From Dendrophyllia cribrosa (taxonomy: Eukaryota > Cnidaria > Anthozoa > Scleractinia > Dendrophylliidae): a stretch of DNA of 64,000 nt. The stretch covers positions 23,565,009-23,629,008 of the forward strand of contig JAJLRJ010000014.1 of assembly GCA_024195265.1 (NCBI GenBank), in the 5' to 3' direction. Of the stretch, positions 12,228 to 24,200 are shown piece after piece. Under the pieces are notes generated by a model that was not told the DNA's origin, made no database searches, and saw nothing but the letters and a program-made list of their open reading frames with translations. The position numbers were made by a program, and so were the translations under genes. How positions within the stretch are numbered: position 1 is the first letter of the stretch; every line of letters begins with the position of its first letter.

Positions 12228-15200
12228 ATAGTCATCATCACCGAATTTCTCCTTCTCCGCTTCGCGGCTCGGTAAATATCCACCACTACCCACCTACACT
12301 GAGGTGAATAGTTGTTTTAGTATACAGTGAAACAGTGAAATAATATAACGAAAATGATGCTTTTTAACACATTTATTCCGGTGAACGATTACAATTTTCG
12401 CGCGCAAATTGCTGGGAGGTGAATAGCACTTGCTATTCCGAGTTTCAGTAGCCAATCAGAGTGCGCCAACAATGCTATCTACTGTTTCAGTATATACTAA
12501 AACATGTATATTCACATAAATGTATGCTAATGATGAAAGCTTATAATCATTTCACTCACGTTCAACATTGAGGTAAGCGTTGCTCTCCACCTGACCAAAC
12601 TCGTTTCGTGCGACAAACCGAATGTGACCAGCGTCTGTCCTCTTGGCATCTGTGACATTCAGTGCATAAAGGTCCTCGTCACGCTCACACGTAAAACGAG
12701 GCCATTTACTAACAAGCTGCTCATCCTTGTACCATTCAGCTGTCACGGGGGACTTACTGATCACGCGACAGGCAAACTTTGTCACGCCACCCTCTTTCAC
12801 GTCACGGTTGCGTAACACTAGCGTGATGTCTGGAGGCAACCGTGGAGGACCGGAGGATTCAGCGTCCACTTCGTCTTCAGTGTCGTCTGAAAGCATGTCA
12901 AATGTGGATTCGCTGAAGACAGAAAGAAAAAAGGCATTAGGAATCGAACCTGTAGCCTTGTCCAGGCAACGAGATGGACCGGAGTAAAGTAAACGCATCC
13001 CACAAGGAAAAAGCAATGTCTTTTTCCGCTAGCAATTTTCCTTTGCCACTCCAAACTATCTGAACGCTCATAGCATGTTCTGTGGATGGGTAACCACAGT
13101 GTAACCATACAAATGAAAGCTACTGAGTAGTACTTTCCTGTGGTGCTGTTTATTATGCTGTACAAGGTGGTTCTAACTTTTGAGTCTGTGGTGAGATCTT
13201 AAAGTGTGACCATTCAAATGAAAGCTATTGAGCAGGACTTTCCTGTGGTACTGTTTGTTATGCTGTACAAGGTGGTTCTAACTTTGGAGTCCGTGGATGA
13301 AATCCAAAAGTGTGACCATTCAAATAAAAGATATTGAGCAGTACTTTACTGTGGTGCTGTTTGTTATGCTGTACAAGGTGGTTCTTACTTTGGAGTCCGT
13401 GGATGCAATCCAAAAGTGTGACCATTCAAATAAAAGATATTGAGCAATACTTTACTGTGGTGCTGTTTGTTATGCTGTACAAGGTGGTTCTTACTTTGGA
13501 GTCCGTGGATGAAATCCAAACGTGTGACCATTCAAATAAAAGATATTGAGCAGTACTTTCCTGTGTTGCTGTTCGTTATGCTGCACAAGGTGGCTCTAAC
13601 TTTTAGGTCTGTGGATGGGTAACCAAAAGCTATTGAGCAGTACTTTCCTGTGGTGCTGTTTATCATGCTGTACAAGGTGGTTCTAACTTGTGAATACTTT
13701 AGTGTGACGACACAAATGAAAGCTCTTGAACAGTACTTTCATTTAAGGCTGTTTGTTTCACGGTATTTTGCAATGTAAATGACATTTTTTTTTTCTTGTT
13801 TCCAACATGGCCACTGTGGAATGACAGGGTTAAAACGATTCATAACAATTAATTTACTCACCGAGAAAGACGCCTGTCATAATCAGATCCACTCGCAGAG
13901 TCGAAGCCATGGGCTGTGGAACAAGAAAAATATCAAACAAAAATTAAGCAGAAAACTACCAGTTAAAAATGATAATGTCTCAGTAACTTTCACATTCGCA
14001 TCAAGGAACTCAAAGAGCATGACAACATAAATGTGGTAAGACAAAATAAAACATAGCCCTTCGTTACGGTTAGCACTCAAAACGACAGCTATTGAATCTC
14101 TGTAAGGTGGACATTTTACCTTATCGACTCAGCTGATAAACCAAATTTCCGTTCACTCCCCAACCGACAAAGCACCTCCACCGCGGTCAAACGTTCGAGG
14201 CGTTTTTCGTTATTTAGTGGGATTTTATTTAATATTAAATGGAAATATGGGCAAGGATGTATACAAAAATTAGTTGATGTTACTATTTTTTTAATTTTTC
14301 TCAAAATGATGAGCATTTTTCCGTTGAAAACTGACCAAAACTCTCTGCGCCTGATCAAAGTTATGTTGGCAAATCGCGCCGACAATTCTGCAGTTCACAG
14401 TTTTTAAACGCTTAGAAATTTTTTGGTAAACTTTCAAAACGTTTGGTAAATTGACAGTGTATTGGCAATATATTATATTTTAAACAGTGGAAATGAGAAC
14501 CTTAACTTTAAAGTACTTTGCTTAACTTTTGCAAATTTCTCTCGTTTGACCGCGGTTAACAGAACACCACAGTTTTGTTTTAGAAACTAACCCCCCTTTA
14601 AATGTCAAAAATAGTTGCTTCAGTTGAAGTTCCCGTAAGCGAACACCCTCAAGAAGCAGAAAAACTGTCCGTAACTGGATCTTGGCGCTTACGGGAATGA
14701 TTCTCATAAGAGGAGAATTCAAACTGGGTTTTGTCGAGGCGTCCGTAATTAGAGGTGTTCGCTGACGCGAGTGTCCGCTTAGAGAGCTCTGACTGTACTT
14801 ACACTCAATAAAGAGCTCGGCACTACACTGACACTTCCCAGCAGGATTACTGGCCACGCATTTGTAACGTCCTCTGTCAGATGATTCTGCATCTCTTAAC
14901 AGCAACGAGCACAAGCCGTCATCTTGAAACGTGAATTTTATCCGCCCTCCCTCGCGGATCACTCGATTGTCTTTGTACCAGTCAACTTCAGGCTCAGGCA
15001 TTCCTAGTAAAGCAAAAGCAACTTTATATCACTGTACGAAAACCATTTTACTGGTAAATACAATGAGAATCCTGTAAATAAGATTTAAGATAATCGATTT
15101 TAGTCAGGCATGAAAATGAGTCCATGGTTGAAACTTCACCAGCGGCCACCGTCCTACAACGGCCATGCTTGTTTCCCCCTGAGGTTGATCTAGTCCCCCA

Positions 15201-18200
15201 CTATGATTATGAAACAAAAAACGTGTTTGAGAAAGTGGGGGGTTAACCCTTTCACTGCCGGAGTCAATTATGGAGACATGTAGTGTAGTTCTAACTTTTA
15301 AGTCTGTGGACGAAATCCTATGATGTGACCATTCAAATGAAACCTCTTCAGCAGTACTTTTGCATGGTACCATTTGTCCTAACTTTTAAGTTTGTGAACG
15401 AAATCCTATAATGTGACTATTCAAATGAAACCTCTTCAGCAGTACTTTTGCATGGTACCATTTGTTCTAACTTTTGAGTCTGTGGATGAAATCCTATGGT
15501 GTGACCATTCAAATCAAACCTCTTCGGCAGTACTTTTAATTTTTTCTTTAATTTTGATTTTTGGCCTTTTGGGAGAGATTCACTACTGAATTGTTATCGA
15601 AATAACGGTCATGCAGCTCCTTAGAGGCTTTCAACTGTAGTTTGTAATTTGGACTTTATCGTTGAATACACATCCCATGAAGAGCTCGTGTTTTAAAACA
15701 AGATAGACAAGAATTGTATGAACTAACGAGGGTTATACGCTTGATGAAGAAAGGAGAAGGATTTTACCTTTGACGCGAACATCAAACTTGGCAGCACTTC
15801 CTTCAACGATCTCAATATCCTGCAGTCTCTGGAGAAACTCTGGTTTTACAGCCCCAGGAGGGACTGGTTCACGTCTCAATACAAGTTTTTGAGCTGTTAA
15901 TTAAATATTACATTATTATCAAAGACATCGTTACAGCTTAAAGGAGCTACGTCACATGTTATGTCATGGGTATGTTGACGTTTTGGAGTCAAGAGTGCGC
16001 CAAATAAAAACTAAGTATCTTTGTCAGACACGAAATGATTATAGATCACTAGTGGTAGTGGTAGTGGTAGTGGTAGTGGTAGTGGTAGTGGTAGTGGTAG
16101 TGGTAGTGGTAGTGGTAATGGTAGTGGTAGTGGTAGTGGTAGCGGTAGTGGTGGTGGTAGTGGTGGTAGTGGTGGTGGTAGCGGTAGTGGTAGTGGTAGT
16201 GGTAGTGATAGTGGTAGTGGTAGTGGTAGTGATAGTGGTAGCGGTAGTGGTAGTGATAGTGGTAGTGGTAGTGGTAGTGGTAGTGGTAGTGGTAGTGGTA
16301 GTGGTAGTGATAGTGGTAGTGGTGGTGGTAGTGGTAGTGGTAGCGGTAGCGGTAGCGGTAGTGGTAGTAGTAGTAGTAGTAGATCCTTTATTTTAAACAC
16401 GATCAGTAATTAAAGCAATTAACATGTTTGAGGGGTCGTGTACTAGTCTATAATAAAACAAGAAAAATATAATATCTTCTTAATATTAACTAAGATTAAA
16501 AATATAAGATGATTTGAATGGGTAATAAACACTAAAATACTGAAGTGTGACCCTTCAAATGAAAGCTATTGAATAGTACGTTCCTGTTGTACTATTGGTT
16601 TGTTTAATAATCTGGCCCTTATACTTACTTTCAGTTGAAAGTGACCACTAGAATTATTCAAATGATTCACCTACCATTAACTTTGACATTAAATGGCTTC
16701 ACAGCTGTGCCCGCAGAATTTGTGGCTTCAACACGGTAACTCCCAGAATCATCTGGCACTGCTTTGGGGATCAACAAAATACTCTTGTCTCCTTCAGTTT
16801 GCAACTCAACGCGCTTTACCCGCCGAGCAAGACGACTCTCTTTAAACCACTCCACCTGCGGCGTTGGTTTCCCTTTCGCTTGAACAACAAGCTTCACCGG
16901 AGCACCTTCCCACACCTCAAAAAGCTGTTCCTCTGTTCCTTGAACAAACGTTGGCACAAGAACTTTATCGTTTACCTTTAGCTCCGCTGAACAAGTGACG
17001 TCGCCCGCGTTGTTTTTCACAACACATCTGTATTGACCACTGTCCTCTCGTAAGCAATCCACAATTGTTAGCGAATATCTCTGCCTGTCAAAGTCTTCTT
17101 CAATGGTGTATTTTCCTTCGTTCTTTAACCTCATTTTTCGCAAGTACCATTCGACTCCAGGCGCGGGTTTAGCCATAACTGCAACTTCAAACACAGCTTT
17201 ATCGCCTTCCGCTACTTCCAAATCTTTCATTGTTTCTTTAAACTCAGGTTTACTTGCCGATTCACTCACAACAAGTTTTGTTCTACAAGAGGCTTTGCCC
17301 ATCTTGTTCTTGGCTGTACATTGATACTCCCCGCTATCTTCAGGTCTAAGGTCAGAGATAACAAGAGAACTGAGTCCCCCGTCAAATTCTGTCCGCACAC
17401 GTCGGCTTTCGTTAACAGGACGGCCATTTTTAGTCCACTCGATGTTAGGATTTGGTGTTTCATTTAATCGACAGTCCAGCTTGACTGAACCGCCAACTGT
17501 ACCTTGTGTTTCTTGTAACGGCTGCGTGAATTTCGGTGCAGGTTTCTTTCCTGTAAGAAGGTATGCAAATATTAGCATGTTGAAATATTCTTGACCTCGC
17601 CGAAGTAAGAAATTCACTCATTGGGGGTCTGTTCGCAATATACACCATTTTAAAAGCGTTTATCTTCTCTGTCACTCATAAGGTTTTTAGCTGAATCGAG
17701 TGAGGTTTCAAGCAATATATTAACCACAAGGAAGAGTGGTTTATCAGAATATCCAAACACCGAGAAGAGAGTTTAAAAAAACCAGAAATGAATGGGGTTA
17801 GTTTCTAGAGAAACTGTGGTGCTGGGTCGGTGGGGGGGATGAAACACGAGAATTTAGTTTTATCGACTGAGTCGATAAGGTAAATTGACCACCGTAAAAA
17901 GATTCAAATAGCTGACGTTTCGAGCGCTAGCCCTTCGTCGAAACGTCAGCTATTTGAATTTTTTTACGGTGGTCAATTTACCTTATCGACTCAGTCGATA
18001 AAACTAAATTCTCGTGTTTAAAAAACCAGGTTCAGCCCGAATTAAAGGTGACTGGATACCTGATAAAACATTCTTTCGAGTATTTGATACAGCTTCACAA
18101 ACCATTAATAATTCTTGAAGGAATTCAGAGCAAAACTTCGCCATATTTTACGTTAATTAGCGTCAGTTATTCAAACCACTCTCGTGGTAGTGATTTCCTT

Positions 18201-21200
18201 TGTTTTCTTTCTTTTCTTTGAAAGAAAAGAGAGACGATTACATGTACAACGATAAAATGATCAACAAAAGACCATACGGAAAGCATGTTCTCCATCAAGA
18301 AAATAGTGTGCGCATACTACTTCATGTAAGCACACACAAAACGACCTTAGAGAAGCCATCAAACAGCAAACACTAATCAACAAAGTTAACTTACCTTCGA
18401 TGTTAACCTGGAAGGTTTTCGTTGTTGTACCAGCGGTACTCTTGGCAACACACTTGTAGAGCCCAGAGTCTTCAGGAATAACAGTTAAGATCGTAACACC
18501 GAATTTATTTCCTCGGGTTGATATGTTAACGCGACTAGTTCTCCTTAAAGGTTCGTCATCTTTGTACCATACCACATCCGGTCTTGGGTTCCCTTTGATT
18601 GTTACATTAATCTTAAGTTCATCGCCTTCGCTGACCTCTATCGGTGAATCGCCATATTCATCAGAGAACTCTGGCGCAATTTCTCTTTCTTTTACATCGA
18701 GCCGCGCAGAACACTGCATCCTTCCAGCCTCGTTGGACGCCACGCATTTATAACTACCAAAATCGTCCATTGATGCGTCCTCGATTAACAGCGAATGCAA
18801 ATCGCTATCGTCGGACTGTACTAGCTTAAACCTGCCTCCATCCTTTATAGGTTTCCCACCTTTTGACCACTCAGTCACAGGTTTCGGATTGCCCACCAAG
18901 CGAACATCAAATCTTGCTGTATCACCCTCTATAACATTCACAGGCTTCATCTTTTCTTTAAACTCCGGCATAACAATGGCTTCGTTCACTAAGAGCTCAG
19001 CAGAACAAGAAGCGCTGCCATGCTCATTCGTTGCCGTACATTTATACTCTCCCTCATCATCAGCAACAGTATCAGCAATTGTAAGTCTGCAAACTTCAGA
19101 GTCGAAGTAGGTTTTAACTCGTTTGTCCGCCTTTACAGGTTCGTCATCTTTGAGCCATTCTATAGCAGGTTCTGGTTTTGCGTGGACCCTGCATTCTAGC
19201 TTAGCTGCACTTCCTTCAACAACTTCTACCTTTTTAAGAGCTTTGAAAAATTCCGGTGCTGTTCCTTTAGGTTTCTTTGCTAGTAAAAAGTAAACAGATA
19301 CAAAAGAAAAATTTTAGTCATCATTCCCATGACGGTAACATTTTGTTGTAGACAAGGTTGTTCTAACTTTTTGAGGGTGACATCTAAACAGCTGCGATTC
19401 ATAAGCATGAGCACAAGAATGAGGAGAACGAACACAGTCATCATTCCTCTTATGCTGTCCGCATAAGGGATCAAGAAAAACGAACACAGTTGTTTTTCTT
19501 GTGCGCACATTTCTTTGTAAGCACAACATCAGAAGAAAATGATGATAAGCTTTAACCCTTCAGCTCACTCCCAGAGTCAATTATGGACACATGTAGTGTA
19601 GTTCTAGCTTTGAAGTCTGTGGACGAAATCCTATGGTGTGACCATTCAAATGAAACCTCTTCGGCAATACTTTTGCATGGTACCATTTGTTTTTTACAAA
19701 ATTAAAATTTAAAATTTGGAATTTTTCTTGAATTTTGATATTTTTTCACTCTTTGGAATTAAAGGGTTTATGAATAGTTTAACATATTTGTTAACATAAA
19801 ACTCGAGCACTCTTCTTATTAACACCACCAACCTTCTATCTGGATGTTAAACGTCCGTGTTGCTGTCCCTATTTTACTCTTTGCCACGCACTTGTACACT
19901 CCAGAGTCCGAAGGTTTGGCGCTGTAAATTAGAAGCGTATATTTATCTCCTTTTAGAAGCGTGGTAACATTTGATGACTTTCGCACACTAAGTTCATCCT
20001 TGTACCACTGAACTTCGGGAGCTGGTTTTCCGCGAATTGTAACAGGTAACGATACTTCTTCGCCCTCTTTAAAAGTAATTGGAGCTTCGTCAACCTCATC
20101 AGCAAATTCTGGGGCCATAAGTTTTTCGCTGACTTCCAGTTCTCCTCGACAGGTTGCTTTTCCTGCTGTGTTAGACGCAATGCATTTATAAGTACCCGCG
20201 TCATCTACAGTTGTATCATCGATAATTAAAGAGTACTTTTCAACTACTTCACCAGATTTAATCGTAAAGCGACCTTCGTTGGTGATAGATTGGGAACCGC
20301 GGAACCACTCAATGTCAGGTTCGGGATTTCCAGTCGCCTTCACATCAAACTGAGCCTGTTCACCTTCAGTTACTTTTACACTTTTTAGTTTTGCCGTGAA
20401 TTCAGGTGAAGAGATAGGTTTAGTGATAGAAAGTTGGCTTTCAGTCGATGCCGATCCAAGATCGTTCCTAACGACACATTTGTAATCTCCACTATCATCT
20501 GCTTGCGTTTCCGTGAATGACAATTGACACATATCGCCGATGATGCCAGCTTTGATCCGACGACTAAGTTTAATTTCTGTTCCATTTTTAAACCATTCCG
20601 CCGTGGGCTCTGGCGTGCCGATCATGCGGCATTTTAGTCTGACAGGATTTCCTTCGACAGCTTCTGTTGGTTTCAATGGCTGTGTAAACTCAGGTGCATT
20701 TCCTTTGAGTTTCTTTGCTTTTTTACCTGAAAAAAAAAGGTGTTAAAAATCTACGAGCTCAAGTGGTGAAAGGTTGGCCAACTAGATTTTCAAATTTAAT
20801 TAACCATGACCACGGTACCACTCATGTTTGAGATACAGTTATAACTACATTGATAAGATAGATGAATGTTTACTCATTTGTCTCACTATGGAGTCACTTT
20901 GAAGTGTTGATCGCGACGTTTCGTTACATTGATAAGGTCTGAAAGAATTTTTCTCAGTTTTCAGCTTTTCCCGCCTATAATCAAACTTTGTGGGAAAAAA
21001 AACATCAAATGAAAGACGTATGATCGTTGAATATTTCCACAAATCAGCGTGGTCGTTGGCTTTTTTTCTCCTAAAACAGGAATTTCAAGATTGGGACTGA
21101 ACGTACAATCTTTGGTGGAAATATTAACGGTCAGATGATTTCTCATACTCATTAACCCTTTCACTCCTGTTCACGTTGACGGACGTAAAAATTTCATAAA

Positions 21201-24200
21201 ATTGTTAATATTTGGTCGATCAGTTCATTTCCATTTGTACCCCCCCCCCCCCCCCCCCCCCCTGTTATCTATGATATAATTGACCACCCTTGGAACTTTT
21301 GACATTTTTTGTTTTACACATTTGCAGTGTGAGACATAGCTCATGTTACTCTATTAACTGAGAGCTGCAAAATAAGCTATAGTTTGGGGGTATACCTAGT
21401 ATGTCTGAAAATTGAGGCATTTCTGAACTTCTTGACTTTGACATTTTCAGCCTGTTTATGTCAAAGCTGTGATTTCCTTCCCCAACTTTGATATGAAATA
21501 AGAACTGCACTCACCAAGACCTTTCAAATGGCATATCATACATGGCCATTAAGGTTTTACTTACAAGTTTGGAAAAAAGGGTAGAAAACCTCAGGAATGA
21601 AAGGGTTAATAATCCATCAAGTTTAAACAAAGGAAATCAGAAGCGCAAGCATAGTTTGGAAACCTCAACTAAATCAGCGTAGATTTAGCGATTGTATTCC
21701 TTCGTTTTGTTTGTGTTTTATGATCAGTTTGAGAAGCACTATCAAGCACTCAAAAGAGTGTTTTATCAGGTATCCAAACACCTCGAAGTCGGTTAAACAG
21801 AAAATTGGCTGCGCTTCATTGTTTCAACCCCCTGCTCAGTGCTAAGAAATGCCGATGAAACAATCTTCCTTGTGTTTGATATAAATTATTACATCAAAAA
21901 CAAATCCTTAAACAAAGATCATCAGATGGGGAGAGGAGGGAGTGAGTGACCTCGGACCGTTTGAGAATCAGGCTGGGGAGTAAAGGACAAAGCAGCAAAC
22001 CTACCTTCGATGTTGACTTGAAATGTTCTTGTACCACTTCCCACCTTACTACTAGCCACACACTTGTACAAACCAGAGTCATCAGGCGTTACATTCATGA
22101 TAACCAAAGTGAATTTATCCCCTCGTGATTTGATATCAAGACGGCTGGTTTTCCTCAGTGGCTTATCATCCTTGTACCATTCAACATCCGGGCTTGGCTT
22201 CCCCTTGACTGTGACATTAAGCGTCACATCGCCGCCTTCCTGAGCAATGATCGGACCACTTTCCTCTTCATCAGCGAATTCAGGAGCTGCCATCTCGTCT
22301 TGCAGTTGAAGCTCAGCTTTGCAGCTTGCTTCGCCAGCTTCATTAATTGCTTTGCAGGTGTAAGTACCGGCATCATCAGGGGCAACTTCATCAATGACGA
22401 GAGAAAACAGGTCTTCTTCTTCATTGTCAATTAACATAAACTTCCCTTCATCTTCGATCTTTTTGGTCCCTTTGAACCACTCCACTGATGGATTAGGAGA
22501 GCCCGACACACGCACATCAAATCTTCCCTCATCACCAGCGGCCACCTGAATGTCTTTCACTGTTTCAGTAAATTCCGGTTTACTAGCAGCTTCATTCACA
22601 AGAAGCTCAGCAATGCAGGATGCTGATCCTAACTCGTTTTGCGCGATGCACTTGTAATCACCTTCATCGTCAAGCTCTACCTCAGAAAATGCCAAAGATG
22701 CGACTTCGCCATCAAAGTCGTCCTTCACCCGTTTGTTAGTTTTCAGTGGTTTGTTATCTTTGAGCCATTGAATGGTTGGTTGAGGTGTTCCTTTCAAAGA
22801 ACATGTGAATTTAACTGACACTCCTTCTGAAACTTCCACTGATTCTAAGGGGTGCGTAAACTGTGGTGCTAATCCAGTTGGCTTCTCAGCTGTGAAGTGA
22901 AAGGAGCAAGGCATCATATATGATCATAGTTACAGGAACTTGAGCAAGAATTAACAATTAATAGTCAATGAGACTTCATGAGAGTTTGGTCTCCCACTCT
23001 CATTTCATGACCATCTCTCATGCGCTCAATCAGAGTTCTAACTAAGGTGCTTTTTTTATCTGAAGAGGAGGGATAGTAGCGTTCGCGCTACAACAAGGGG
23101 ATGTGAGGTATCTGTGGACTTACAGTTAGAGCAGTAAATGAGCGTAAAAGGTAATTCCCGATTGCCTTTGTTTTGCATTACTACACTTAAAACGTGTGCC
23201 ACTTTTTCAACGAATAAGATGAAAAACTAAAACCGTGATCAATCATGACTTCATGCCTTAACCATGCCGGCCTTAGCACCAACTATATGTATTTGCTTCG
23301 AGTTCTAATTCATTAATTGCCTTTTGTGATTGAAAAAGGTGATAACCTTGGTTGTGGTTTTAGGACGCTTTAAATTATTTGTAATATTTCAGTAAGGCAA
23401 GATTACAAATAAAGATTATTGTTGTCGAAACTACTTAGTAAATACCTGCTACTCGGACATCAAATGTCCTGGTCACAGTACCCATCTTGCTTTTTGCTTC
23501 ACACTTGTACACACCAGAGTCTTCTGGCTTGATACCGAGAATCACCACAGAGTATTTGTCTCCTCGAGCCTTGATGTCCAGTCTGCTGCTCTCACGAAGG
23601 ATTTTATCATCCTTGTACCACTTCACATCAGGTTTTGGTTTTCCTTTGATTGTTACATCCAGGTTCACATCATCGCCTACTGTTACTGTTATGGGGGCAT
23701 CTGACTGCTCCTCAGAGAATTCAGGGGCAAACAGTCTCTCCTTCACGTTCAGGTCCGCTCGGCACGTGTTCTTACCTGCGGCAAAAAGAAATAACAGGAT
23801 TTTCGCTAGTTTACGTCACATCTCAAGAGAAACTTGGCTTTAATTCAAATAAAGCTGGCTTTTGTTGCCACTACAGGGATTTTGCGCAATTACAATTGAC
23901 TGTAATCAATTTTATCTTCACAATTAACACTGAAGATATCCATATCATTACATTAGCTACCATGATTGCCCTTATCAAATGGCAAACGAACTACAAGGGG
24001 TTGGTGTACATTCGAAACATTTTCGGACTTTTTTCGGCAATCTTCGGAATATTTCGGAAAATGATCGGAAACGTTCGTTAAAACGTTCGGAAAGTACTCA
24101 GAGAAGCTTTGAAAAATAATACATCGCTGCTTGGAGATATGAAATCTCTTTTCTCGTGTTCAACTTGATATCTCACTCGTTCACGAGTTGAACACTCAAG

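Noticed and set aside
12940..13000. tRNA-like B box (GGTTCGATTCC) on the minus strand
   Set aside because: Only the B-box half is convincing and no A box at proper spacing; may be a SINE scrap, too weak to annotate.
15956..16400. Long open frames (Val-rich on plus, Pro/Leu-rich on minus)
   Set aside because: Both are translations of the GGTAGT hexamer microsatellite; no start context, splice fit or domain.
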